This document shows positions 16,187-24,889 of a DNA stretch of 45,803 nucleotides, piece by piece; the stretch's first letter is position 1; each line of letters opens with the position of its first letter. Position numbers and translations under genes: made by a program. The stretch spans positions 1-45,803 of the forward strand of contig NZ_JACJSV010000036.1 of assembly GCF_014698335.1 (NCBI RefSeq), written 5' to 3'. The stretch comes from Microcystis viridis FACHB-1342. GTDB taxonomy: Bacteria > Cyanobacteriota > Cyanobacteriia > Cyanobacteriales > Microcystaceae. A model generated the notes under the pieces. It saw only the letters and a program-made list of their open reading frames with translations, did no database searches and was not told where the DNA came from.

Positions 16187-16435
16187 ATAGGGAAGCAGGG
16201 TGAGAGCATCTCAAACGCTATTGACAATTGGCCAATTTTGTGATCCGCATGGGCATTTCAAGTGATACCAGTCAATCAAAATAGTTAGGAAATCGACCAA
16301 ATGGGTGGATTTTTGCCTAACAATTGAGATGGCCAATTCTCCTCAAATATGCCTGAATCGCTCTCTGGGTAAGCAACTCACATAAAGTTCATTTTGTCAA
16401 GGCTTGTTAAGATGCGCTTACCCTGGATAGGGAAG
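16187..16435. mobile_element. MITE copy 2 with perfect 9-bp target duplication
   Basis: The element core is 16196-16426, the same length and orientation as 533-763. ATAGGGAAG occurs directly before it (16187-16195) and directly after it (16427-16435), a perfect 9-bp target duplication and direct evidence of transposition. The terminal inverted repeats are about 15 bp. No ORF, so a transposase must act in trans; 9-bp duplications are typical of some IS4-group DDE elements (inference). Insertion is four bases past the psbM stop codon (counting the duplication). Confidence 0.9.
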
Positions 16436-16439
16436 GAAT

Positions 16440-16547
16440 TTAACCCTCGGTTTCCTCTCTGGTTTGGATAAACAGAATCAAGAGGAAAACGGTGGGGACT
16501 AGGACGAATAGGATACTAGCGATAAAGCCGAGATTATTTACTTGCAT
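16440..16547 (-). CDS. psbM: Photosystem II reaction centre protein M
   Basis: 35 residues: MQVNNLGFIASILFVLVPTV followed by FLLILFIQTREETEG. The single transmembrane helix (about 6-27) and the MQVNNLGF start are diagnostic of PsbM, a low-molecular-mass subunit at the PSII dimer interface in the thylakoid. The length is normal. An AGGGAG box precedes the ATG by about seven bases. The gene is monocistronic, and its terminator at 16135 is now separated from it by a MITE. Confidence 0.96.
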   Translation of the reverse strand: MQVNNLGFIASILFVLVPTVFLLILFIQTREETEG

Positions 16548-16636
16548 GAGTTAGCTCCCTCTGTGACAACGGATTTACATAAAGATTAACTCCTAGAATA
16601 TCATCCTGGAGAAGCCAAGGCGTTGCTGATTTGAAA

Positions 16637-16712
16637 GGGAAGTGGGAAGTGGGGAAGTGGGGAAGTGGGGAAGTGGGGAAGTGGGGGAATGGGGGGAATG
16701 GGGGAATGGGGA
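16637..16712. repeat. G-rich 10-bp tandem repeat
   Basis: About five copies of GGGGAAGTGG-type units pass into GGGGGAATGG units. Many G4 runs on the plus strand could form a G-quadruplex. It lies between psbM and the AI-2E transporter gene. Confidence 0.75.
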
Positions 16713-16822
16713 GATGGAGAGAATAAATAAAAATAATCTCCCGAAGACTGAATCCTGAATCCTGACCACTGACGGCGGACTGCTGTATGATAAAATTTGT
16801 CCCGATAGGATAAATTAAGGTC

Positions 16823-17860
16823 GTGAAATTTGGTCAGTGGTTGGGGTTTATCTGTTTAATAATGGCTCTTTATGTATTGTGGCAGATTCGACAGCTGTTA
16901 TTATTGATTTTTATGGCGATCGTGTTTACCGTAGCCTTAAATAGATGTGTGAAAGGATTGCAGAGATTAGGTATTAAAAGGGGTTTGGCTATTTTAATTA
17001 CCCTGCTGACGAGTCTGGGAATTGCGATTTTATTTTTTATAATTATTGTTCCCCCCTTTATCGAACAGTTTCAAAAATTAATTGAACTTTTACCGCAAGC
17101 TTGGAATTTAGTCCGCAATAACTCGATTCAATGGCGACAACAATTTCAATTTGATTGGTTGCCATCGCTGCCTAATTTAACTGATTTAGGACAGCAGTTA
17201 CAACCTTTAGGAACTTTTGTTTTTAGTAACTTTTTTACTTTCTTTTCTAACTCGGTTGCGGCAATTTTGCAATTATTATTCGTGCTGGTGTTAGCAATGA
17301 TGATGTTAGCCAACCCCCAACCCTATCGACAAGCTTTCTTAAAATTATTTCCTAACTTCTATCGTCGTCGTGCTGAGGAAATTCTTACCCTATCGGAAGC
17401 GGGTTTAGGTAATTGGTTGTTGGGAATTGCCATTAGTTCAACTATGGTAGGATTATTAAGTGGGTTCGGTCTTTTGGTTCTACAAATTAATCTAGTTCTC
17501 GTTCATGCTATCCTAGCAGGATTGCTCAATTTTATCCCTAATATCGGACCGACTGCTAGTGTGATTTTTCCGATCCTCATTGCTGTTATCGATGCACCTT
17601 GGAAAATTGTCGCTATTCTGATTCTCTATTTTATTATCCAAAATGTCGAAAGTTATTTATTGACACCCACTGTCATGGCTAAACAGGTATCTTTACTACC
17701 GGCAATTACCCTAATCGCTCAAATTTTCTTCGCTCAAATGTTTGGCATCTTAGGTTTATTATTGGCTTTACCTTTGACAGTGGTAGTAAAAACATGGTTA
17801 GATGAATTATTATTCAAAGACATTTTAGATCAGTGGGATCAAGTCCATAACAAATCTTAA
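16823..17860 (+). CDS. AI-2E family (UPF0118/PerM) transporter
   Basis: 345 residues with about eight hydrophobic segments. Features: two N-terminal helices (LGFICLIMALYVLWQIRQLL), a periplasmic helical domain (about 75-140), and the conserved GLLNFIPNIGPTASVIFPIL (about 233-252) followed by LTPTVMAKQVSLLPAITLIA. The family includes TqsA (AI-2 export) and Na+/H+ antiporter-like members; the name does not fix the substrate. The start is GTG with AAGG nearby. It leads a tight run of three genes (gaps of 18 and 12 bases). Confidence 0.9.
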   Translation: MKFGQWLGFICLIMALYVLWQIRQLLLLIFMAIVFTVALNRCVKGLQRLGIKRGLAILITLLTSLGIAILFFIIIVPPFIEQFQKLIELLPQAWNLVRNNSIQWRQQFQFDWLPSLPNLTDLGQQLQPLGTFVFSNFFTFFSNSVAAILQLLFVLVLAMMMLANPQPYRQAFLKLFPNFYRRRAEEILTLSEAGLGNWLLGIAISSTMVGLLSGFGLLVLQINLVLVHAILAGLLNFIPNIGPTASVIFPILIAVIDAPWKIVAILILYFIIQNVESYLLTPTVMAKQVSLLPAITLIAQIFFAQMFGILGLLLALPLTVVVKTWLDELLFKDILDQWDQVHNKS

Positions 17861-17878
17861 ATAATCTCGGCAAAAACC

Positions 17879-18736
17879 ATGAAATTAATCATTCTTACTC
17901 TCGTTATTTTATCTAATGTTTTTGCTACTCTCCCAGCTAAATCTGAAACAGTGCTAGAAAAAATTAAACGCACGGGATTATTAGAAGTAGCGATGAGAGA
18001 AGATGCCATTCCGTTTGGCTATCGAGATAGTAATAATAATTTGCAGGGATTGTGCTTAGATTTTATCCAATTGCTTAGAGAAGAACTCAAGCACAAATTA
18101 AACCTCCAAATCATCAGTGTCAAAATTTATAAATCGACTTTATTTAATCGCTTCCAGTTATTGGAAAATAAAACCGTTGATTTTGAGTGTGGTCCTAATA
18201 GTATCAGAAAAAATATACCTGATGGTGTCAGTTTTTCTCGCCCTTTTTTTGTGACGGGAACTCAGTTTTTAGTTCGGAGTGATAATCAGAATAATTTTAA
18301 CTTTTCTTCGTCCTTAGAAGGTATAAGTATTGGAGTTTTGCGAGATACCACCACTCAAGAATTATTAAGACAAAAATATCCTCTTGCTACCTATCAAGAA
18401 TTTCAAGGAGTGACGGGAAGACTGCGAGGTATTCAAAGTTTAAGAAGGAATAGAATAGATGCTTTTGCTAGTGATGGGATTCTGCTAATTGGAGAAGCTG
18501 TCATTCTCGGTTTATCCTTAGAACAAGATTATCAACTTATCCCCCGCAATCCTTTAAATTGTGATTATTATGGTTTCATTCTTCCCGCTAATGATCCCCA
18601 ATGGCAAGAGTTTATTAATGGGGTTATCGTCACCAGTGAGAACAGAAATATTTTTAAAGCATGGTTTACTGAAGTTGCTTCTTATTTTAGAGATACTTGG
18701 CAGTATTGTCGTAATAATCCCGAAAGATCCCAGTAA
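17879..18736 (+). CDS. Family 3 extracellular solute-binding protein
   Basis: 285 residues. Signal peptide at about 1-22 (LIILTLVILSNVFATLPAKS). The mature start KIKRTGLLEVAMREDAIPFG and DSNNNLQGLCLDFIQLLREE are the standard SBP_bac_3 opening; SFSRPFFVTGTQFLV and ISIGVLRDTTTQELL mark the hinge and second lobe. Such proteins bind amino acids for ABC uptake or serve as sensors. No permease or ATPase gene is adjacent. Flanking membrane-protein genes are closely spaced, but no functional link is known. Confidence 0.88.
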   Translation: MKLIILTLVILSNVFATLPAKSETVLEKIKRTGLLEVAMREDAIPFGYRDSNNNLQGLCLDFIQLLREELKHKLNLQIISVKIYKSTLFNRFQLLENKTVDFECGPNSIRKNIPDGVSFSRPFFVTGTQFLVRSDNQNNFNFSSSLEGISIGVLRDTTTQELLRQKYPLATYQEFQGVTGRLRGIQSLRRNRIDAFASDGILLIGEAVILGLSLEQDYQLIPRNPLNCDYYGFILPANDPQWQEFINGVIVTSENRNIFKAWFTEVASYFRDTWQYCRNNPERSQ

Positions 18737-18748
18737 AATTTAACGATT

Positions 18749-20155
18749 ATGCACAAAAAGAATGATTTATTTTGGTTAATTGGTTGCGCTACAATAATCC
18801 TGTTTATTTGCAGTGCTATCAGACATATTTTATTTCAATCTAATGCTCTTGATCTTGGTTGGTTCGATCAGGGAGTTTACTTAATTTCTCAAGCTAAACC
18901 ACCGATTATATCTTTTGTTGGCTACCATATCTTAGGCGATCATATCGCTTTTATTCTCTATCCTATAGCCTTACTTTATAAAATTTATCCTAGCGTTTAT
19001 TGGCTGCTTTTCTTGCAAGCTTTTTCCCTTTCCCTTGCCGTTTTTCCCCTCTGGCAATTGGCAATACAAGCGGGATTAAAAGAAAAACAAGCTTATACAT
19101 TAGCCTTAGTTTATCTGCTCTATCCCCTGATTTTTAACGTTAATCTCTTTGATTTTCATCCAGAAGTTATCGCAGTGCCAGCCATTTTTTGGACGGTTTT
19201 AGCGGCAAGATTAAATAATCCCTGGGGATTTTGTCTAGGAATTATTATTATTCTCGGTTGTAAAGCAATTCTCTCTTTAACATTGTTGGGAATGGGTATC
19301 TGGTTACTTCTCTGGGAAAAGAAAAAAATCCCAGGAATAATTGCTATGATTAGCGGCATTCTTTGGTTTATTATCACCACGAAATTATTAATCCCTCTCC
19401 TGACAGGAAAATCGGCAGTTATTGAAATGGCTGATTCTCGATATAGTTATCTAGGAGATAGTTTGCCAGCAATTATCTTTAATCTTTTCCTCAAACCCGA
19501 TCTTGTCTTAGGAAAAATCTTTACTGGCAATAATCTAGAATACCTCATCCTATTAATTATTCCCTTAGTTTGGGGTTTATCTTGGCGCTATTCTACCGCA
19601 ATAATTGCCGCTATTCCCGCACTCGCTTTAAATTTATTAGCAGATCATGCCCCACAAAAAAACTTAACCACTCAATATTCCCTGCCAATTTTGCCCTTTT
19701 TATTTCTAGCGGTTATCGCCACTTTAGCCCATAATGGTAACTGGTTAAAAAAACCTAAATGGATAATTACTTGGGCAATTATTGCCTTTTTTGCCCTAGC
19801 TAAATACGGCTATTTTTGGTCACTGTATTTAAATTCCCTCGATACTTGGTCCGCCACCCAAAAAGCTCTTACCCAAATTACCACCAGTGACAGTGTCTTG
19901 ACTACTTCTAGAATTGCCCCCCATCTTACCCATCGGAAAATGATCAAATTAGCGATCGAAGGTTCCCAATCCCTGGATTTAAATCAATTTAATTATATCC
20001 TACTCGATCGCCGTCATCCCGGTTGGTCTAGTTCACCAGAACTAATTGATGATCACTTAAATAAACTGAATCAAAATGAGAACTTTCAGTTAATCGTTAA
20101 TCAGGATGATGTGTTTTTATATCGGGCCTTGACAACCCCTCAAGAAACAAAATAA
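18749..20155 (+). CDS. DUF2079 multi-pass membrane protein
   Basis: 468 residues, about 10-12 hydrophobic helices. The N-terminal DLGWFDQGVYLISQAKPP (about 29-46) and GDHIAFILYPIALLYK (about 62-77) are the DUF2079 signature, reminiscent of the periplasmic loop of GT-C glycosyltransferases and dolichyl-phosphate-mannose mannosyltransferases. A short soluble C-terminal domain (about 370-468) follows. A lipid-linked sugar transfer role is inference from fold resemblance. Its 3' end overlaps the 3' end of miaA by 59 bases (convergent). Confidence 0.85.
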   Translation: MHKKNDLFWLIGCATIILFICSAIRHILFQSNALDLGWFDQGVYLISQAKPPIISFVGYHILGDHIAFILYPIALLYKIYPSVYWLLFLQAFSLSLAVFPLWQLAIQAGLKEKQAYTLALVYLLYPLIFNVNLFDFHPEVIAVPAIFWTVLAARLNNPWGFCLGIIIILGCKAILSLTLLGMGIWLLLWEKKKIPGIIAMISGILWFIITTKLLIPLLTGKSAVIEMADSRYSYLGDSLPAIIFNLFLKPDLVLGKIFTGNNLEYLILLIIPLVWGLSWRYSTAIIAAIPALALNLLADHAPQKNLTTQYSLPILPFLFLAVIATLAHNGNWLKKPKWIITWAIIAFFALAKYGYFWSLYLNSLDTWSATQKALTQITTSDSVLTTSRIAPHLTHRKMIKLAIEGSQSLDLNQFNYILLDRRHPGWSSSPELIDDHLNKLNQNENFQLIVNQDDVFLYRALTTPQETK

Positions 20156-21032
20156 TTTTTCGTTCCACCAATTCCAATAAATTTTCTTTATCGACGGGAA
20201 ACCAGACAATATTAGCATCGGCACGAAACCAAGTGCGCTGACGTTTGGCAAATTGACGGGTGTGGAGGATAATTAGATCGATCGCCTGTTCTAAAGAAAC
20301 TTCTCCGAGGAGATATTGCTTAATCTCTGCATAACCCAAAGTCTGCAAAAGTGGCAAATCCCAACCGTATTTATCCCCCAAATTCTGCACCTCTGCTACT
20401 AATCCCCTTGTGATCATTTGATGAGTACGAACAGTGATCCGCTTGTCTAAACTTTCTGGGGAACAGTCTAAACCAATTTGTAAAATTGGATAAGTGGGGG
20501 GATTTTCTCCCTGCTGACTAGAGATAGGTTTTCCTGTCACATAAAAAACCTCTAAAGCGCGTAAAGTCCTGACCTGATCATGGGGATGAATTTTTTTAGC
20601 GGCCTCTTCATCTACCTGCATTAGAATTTGATAAAGATAGGATTGTCCTAAAGCTTGTAATTGCCGTCTCAAATCCGCTTGAGGAGAAACCCTCGGTATT
20701 TTTAAACCTTTGACAATGGACTTGATATAAAGTCCCGTACCACCGACCAAAAACAGAGGAGAATATTGGAGATTGCTGATTAAATTCTCAGCCTGTTCTT
20801 GGTACTGTGCTAGGGTAAAATTATCTTGAGGATCACAAATATCAATTAGATAATGGGGAATCCGCTGACATTCTTCTAAGCTAGGTTTAGCAGTACCAAT
20901 ATTAAATTCTCGATAGATTTGTCGGGAATCGGCACTGAGAATTACTGAATTAAACTTTTCGGCCAATTGTAGGGCTAAACTGGATTTTCCTGTGGCAGTT
21001 GCCCCACAAATAACAATCAGAATAGTTGACAT
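20097..21032 (-). CDS. miaA: tRNA dimethylallyltransferase
   Basis: 312 residues from the ATG at 21032 (MSTILIVICGATATGKSSLA). It adds a dimethylallyl group to A37 of tRNAs reading UNN codons. P-loop GATATGKS (9-16), ILSADSRQIYREFNIGTAKP (about 33-52), LVGGTGLYIKSIVKGL (about 98) and RQFAKRQRTWFR (about 274) are all present. A longer frame exists from 21101, but its extra 23 residues are encoded by an IS200/IS605-type right end; a GGTGGGAG ribosome-binding site just before 21032 supports the shorter form. Convergent overlap with the DUF2079 gene. Confidence 0.95.
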   Translation of the reverse strand: MSTILIVICGATATGKSSLALQLAEKFNSVILSADSRQIYREFNIGTAKPSLEECQRIPHYLIDICDPQDNFTLAQYQEQAENLISNLQYSPLFLVGGTGLYIKSIVKGLKIPRVSPQADLRRQLQALGQSYLYQILMQVDEEAAKKIHPHDQVRTLRALEVFYVTGKPISSQQGENPPTYPILQIGLDCSPESLDKRITVRTHQMITRGLVAEVQNLGDKYGWDLPLLQTLGYAEIKQYLLGEVSLEQAIDLIILHTRQFAKRQRTWFRADANIVWFPVDKENLLELVERKIILFLEGLSRPDIKTHHPD

Positions 21033-21100
21033 ACTCCCACCGTCAAGCTGCGCTGTGACGGGGGATTCTTGACCTATCACTATCGGAAATTGCTTGTTCA
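21026..21100 (-). mobile_element. IS200/IS605-type right-end footprint at the miaA start
   Basis: On the minus strand a hairpin stem CCGTCA/TGACGG is followed by GTGGGAGTATGTCAA. The same layout (CAAGAATC, hairpin, then GAGNRTGTCAA) occurs at 40121-40169, and GAGGATGTCAA ends the TnpB element at 34295. TCAA is the classic right cleavage site of the IS608 group. No transposase gene is attached here. Confidence 0.55.
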
Positions 21101-21705
21101 ACGGGGAGCATCCCAGATATGTAATGAGTATAAATGCTGATGGCTAGGAAGAGGGAGATAGAGGATAATTAGTCCTAAACTAACCATACCAGATGTAGGC
21201 ATCATGAATGCTCAAGAAGAACTGCAATTACAAGAACATCTGCAAGCTATCGGCAAAATCCTCAGCAATTCTCAGTTTTAGACACAGCAAGCCTTTTAGG
21301 GATTTAAAGAACATTTTAAAGGGGGATTTTTGGCGCAACTTTGGGTGTACTATCACGTCAAAAGCCCGAAGACTCGTGAAATGAAATTCGCCATCCCATT
21401 GAATTTTACCCCGTATTATGCGAACTAACTCCCAAAAGCCTTATTACAGGGCAAATTTAGAATTGCTGGCCTATTTTCCCCATACTTTCTTCCTGAGCCC
21501 TGAAATGCTTATCATACTAAATCCGTTGAGTATGGACTACATATCAAGAGAGGCACTCAGGCAAAACGGAGAATAAATAATCAGTTTTTAATAACTGAAT
21601 TTAGCATCAGTTGTACTTAATTTAAATGAATCAACCCTAGGGAGCAGGGGGGATCGAACCTAAAATCCATTTTAAATTTGATTATAACCAGCTACTCAAC
21701 CTCAG
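21101..21705. other. Intergenic region with decayed fragments
   Basis: An ATG at 21204 opens a 25-codon frame, MNAQEELQLQEHLQAIGKIL and five more residues, which resembles from memory the start of ISKra4-type transposases and ends at once: probably a remnant. At about 21512-21531 the word CATACTAAATCCGTTGAGTA repeats that near 10424. At 21677-21697 a TTATAACCAGCTACT word recurs in inverse at 1747-1761. Nothing else was recognised. Confidence 0.4.
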
Positions 21706-24700
21706 CTAATCCACGGAACTTTCTTTCTGGATTAATACCTCACCAGCGATTAAACGTTGGGCTGCTGAAAGTAAAACATCCTCAATATAGGGCTTGACAA
21801 AATAACCTTTTGCCCCTTTAGCGGCGGCAAGATGCTGCATTTTTTGCGTCCCTTGGTAGGCAATTATCGCCACTGGTATCCCCTGAAGTTGTTCATCCTC
21901 TTGCAGACGAGAGAGTAATTCTAACCCATTCAGGCGAGGCATTTCGATATCGCAGAGAATCAGATCACAAGCTAATCCGGCCTGTAATTTTTCCCATGCT
22001 TCTAAACCGTCCTGGGCCTGTTCAATGCGATAACCAGCTTTAACCAAAGAAATCGCTAACATTTCCCGCACTATTAACGAATCATCGACAATCAAGACGA
22101 GAGGACTCGATTGTGCTAACAAATTAGCGGGATCACTATCAATAATCGTTGTATCGGAGGATGAAAGCTGATTAGAGGTCGCTTTAATACTATTAGCTAG
22201 TAATACTTCCCCCGCAATCATTCTTTCAGCTGCCGAGAGTAAATCTATTTCCGTGTAGGGCTTGGTAAAATAACCACTGGCCCCTAATTTCGCCGCCACC
22301 TGACGATGACGTTCCGAGCCTCGGGAAGTCAACAAAGCCACGGGAATCGTCGCTAATCGGGGGTATTTTTGCAAATTAGACAGTAATTCCAGGCCATTCA
22401 TGCGGGGCATCTCGATATCACAAAAAACGATATCACAGGGCAAACCACCGCGTAATTTTTCCCAAGCTTCTTGACCATCCCGAGCTTGTTCCACACGATA
22501 ACCAGTTTTACTAAAGCTTAAAGAGAGCAATTCCCGAACAGTAATCGAATCATCGACAATCAGAACCATAGCCTCGGATTTTTGGCTAATTTCCACATCT
22601 ACAGGCGGTACGGATTGGCGCCAAAGACCACCGTTATCGATACGCAGACGACCGCTGGCGATGTCGATCAACTCTAACACATCGCCGACGGGCATCACCG
22701 TACCATCGCCTAAAACCGTCGCCCCAGCAATCCCAGCCGTTTTCGGAATCGGTCCTTCAATCTGTTTGATCACGATCTCCTGTTCCCCGATCACTTGATC
22801 CACCTGTACCGCGAGGAGATTATTACCACCGCGCAGGATCACGATCGCAAAAGAGTCTTCCCCCTGTTTGCCGGTGTAAAAACTACCGCGACTAAGTTGT
22901 CGATTGTAGGAAAGCAAATCGCTCAAGGGTTGGAAAGGTAGTAAAGTGTTTTGCCAGAAAACGCAGCGCCGTCCCTCCCGATCCATTTGGATATCCCTGG
23001 CCCGGAAATCCCTCACATCTTCCACTCCGTCCATGGAGAAACCGATGCGAGCATGATTACTAACACAACAGAGGGCCTTACAGATACTCAGGGTTAGGGG
23101 TAAACGGAGGGTAAAAGTGGTTCCTTGGCCCAGTACCGAGTCAATAGTAATCGTCCCGCGCACATCGATTAAACTGGTACGCACCACATCTAAACCCACC
23201 CCACGACCGGCAAAATCATCGGCCTGATCTTTGGTACTAAAACCGGGATGAAAAAGAATTTCATAGACTTCTTGGGTACTGAGGTTTTGAGCTTCCCGAT
23301 CGCTGATCAGGCCTTTTTCGATCGCCTTAAGTTTAACCAGATTAACATCAATACCGGCCCCATCATCACTAACGGTGATCACGGTTTGATTGCCCTGTAG
23401 GAATGCCCGAACCGAGATCGTACCGTGGACAGGTTTGCCTTTGGCCAGGCGTTCTTCGGGTGATTCAATGCCGTGGGTGATCGCATTGTTGACCAGATGG
23501 ATCATGGGACTATTGAGATTTTCGAGGATCATCTGATCGATGAGAACACCCCCTCCTTCCACTTTTAATTTGGCTTGTTTGTGCAGTTTCAGGGAAATAT
23601 CGTGAATTGCCCGGGGTAGATGATCGGCAGTTTGACTAAAGGGAACCATGCGCGATTTGGTCATCCCTTCCTGTAGTTGGGTGGTAGCCTGTCGCAGACT
23701 GCGCGTCACCTGATCGGTTTCATCGACGACAAATTGAAGATCAGAGGCCGATTCTCGCACTCGCACGATCAATTCGATCATCTCTTGGGATAATAAGTGG
23801 AAATCGGTAAAACGGTCGATCTCTAGGGCATCTAGTTCCCCAGTCATAGTCGAATTGCCCTGATTTTTTCCCTGAACTCCATCGTAACCGATGGCACCAC
23901 CAGCATTGCGACTAGCCAGTAAAGCCCCTTCTAGGAGGCTTCTTTCATAGAGATCCTGCATCCGAACGCCCACATCGCTGAGATTTTGGACGCAGGTTAG
24001 CAAATTATCTAAAAAGAGACGCAGGCGATCCTGTTCCTGTTCAAGGTGATTGCGTTTAACCACCAGTTCCCCGATCAGATTGCTGAGGTTGTCCAATTGT
24101 TTGATCGGCACCCGCATCGTCTGTTCAAAAGCTTTACCAACAAGGGGACGCAGGTTATTTAACCCGACCGGTGGATTGGTTTCTTCGAGGAGTTTTTCTA
24201 AATCCTTGAATTCAGGCTCTGGGGAGCTTTCCGTGGCAATTTCCAGTGATTCTAACCGTTGGAGAGGTTCTGTCGCGGCCAGAGGCTCCCCTGCTGTGGA
24301 TTCCCAGAGGAAGACCTCTAGGGATTCAAAGATGTCCGGCAGTGGCGATTGCGCTGGTGGAGTGGGTTTTTCCAGAAAAGCTTCTAAGTCTTCGAGGCTG
24401 TCGTAAAAATTCGGGTTGCTGATGGTTATAATTGCCTCTGAGTCCTGGACTGTTGCATTTTCTAGCAGCAGCGATTCCAGATCATCCCAATCTTCGGCTT
24501 CTGACTTGGCAGCAGTCCCACGGGTAGAATGAAGATCATTAGTGGCGGTTTCTTCCCAATTGATGCTATCGCTAAAAAGTTCTGCTAATTCCGGTTCTAA
24601 GGGCAAGAAAGACAGGGTTTGGTCAAGAGAAGCCCCATACCTCGCCGCTGGCGGGGAAGTCTGCTCAAATAAAAAGCTAAGTTCGTCTAGGGTCTCGTCA

Positions 24701-24783
24701 CCGTCGGTGTCTTTGTCTTCTAAACTCTCTAACAACTGTTCGAGATCTTCGTTAAAGAAATGATCCCAGTCGGGTTTCATCAT
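21706..24783 (-). CDS. CheA-type hybrid histidine kinase with two receiver domains and no HPt (PilL-C-like)
   Basis: 1025 residues from the ATG at 24783 (AGGAAG box upstream; an upstream TTG is less likely). Residues 1-215 are acidic and low-complexity without the H-x-x-K-G of an HPt. Then come the dimerisation region (VGKAFEQTMRVPIKQLDNLS, about 215), the HATPase (HLVNNAITHGIESPEERLA, DDGAGI, GRGVGLDVV), a CheW-like domain (about 590-720), REC1 (LIVDDS about 738, CDIEMPRMNG) and REC2 (LIVDDS about 896, CDIEMPRLNG). Such split CheA proteins in cyanobacteria (Synechocystis PilL-C, TaxAY3) serve pilus motility or phototaxis and need an HPt in trans; the exact pathway is inference. No che or pil genes are adjacent. 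Confidence 0.9.
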   Translation of the reverse strand: MMKPDWDHFFNEDLEQLLESLEDKDTDGDETLDELSFLFEQTSPPAARYGASLDQTLSFLPLEPELAELFSDSINWEETATNDLHSTRGTAAKSEAEDWDDLESLLLENATVQDSEAIITISNPNFYDSLEDLEAFLEKPTPPAQSPLPDIFESLEVFLWESTAGEPLAATEPLQRLESLEIATESSPEPEFKDLEKLLEETNPPVGLNNLRPLVGKAFEQTMRVPIKQLDNLSNLIGELVVKRNHLEQEQDRLRLFLDNLLTCVQNLSDVGVRMQDLYERSLLEGALLASRNAGGAIGYDGVQGKNQGNSTMTGELDALEIDRFTDFHLLSQEMIELIVRVRESASDLQFVVDETDQVTRSLRQATTQLQEGMTKSRMVPFSQTADHLPRAIHDISLKLHKQAKLKVEGGGVLIDQMILENLNSPMIHLVNNAITHGIESPEERLAKGKPVHGTISVRAFLQGNQTVITVSDDGAGIDVNLVKLKAIEKGLISDREAQNLSTQEVYEILFHPGFSTKDQADDFAGRGVGLDVVRTSLIDVRGTITIDSVLGQGTTFTLRLPLTLSICKALCCVSNHARIGFSMDGVEDVRDFRARDIQMDREGRRCVFWQNTLLPFQPLSDLLSYNRQLSRGSFYTGKQGEDSFAIVILRGGNNLLAVQVDQVIGEQEIVIKQIEGPIPKTAGIAGATVLGDGTVMPVGDVLELIDIASGRLRIDNGGLWRQSVPPVDVEISQKSEAMVLIVDDSITVRELLSLSFSKTGYRVEQARDGQEAWEKLRGGLPCDIVFCDIEMPRMNGLELLSNLQKYPRLATIPVALLTSRGSERHRQVAAKLGASGYFTKPYTEIDLLSAAERMIAGEVLLANSIKATSNQLSSSDTTIIDSDPANLLAQSSPLVLIVDDSLIVREMLAISLVKAGYRIEQAQDGLEAWEKLQAGLACDLILCDIEMPRLNGLELLSRLQEDEQLQGIPVAIIAYQGTQKMQHLAAAKGAKGYFVKPYIEDVLLSAAQRLIAGEVLIQKESSVD

Positions 24784-24889
24784 GATTTGCTTCCTGCCAA
24801 GTCTTCCTTTTTGGTCAACCAATGCGCTCTCTCTAGCTTCAGATTACCCAGAATTTTACCCGATAAATCCATCCACTAGGAATTTTTTT

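Noticed and set aside
21636-21697. tRNA-like 3' end (complement contains GGTTCGATCCCCCC)
   Set aside because: No pairing T-stem, no acceptor or anticodon arm; more likely an interspersed repeat.
24050-24406. 118-codon plus-strand frame
   Set aside because: Antisense shadow of the acidic N-terminal region of the hybrid kinase; Ser/Arg-rich as expected for a mirror frame.
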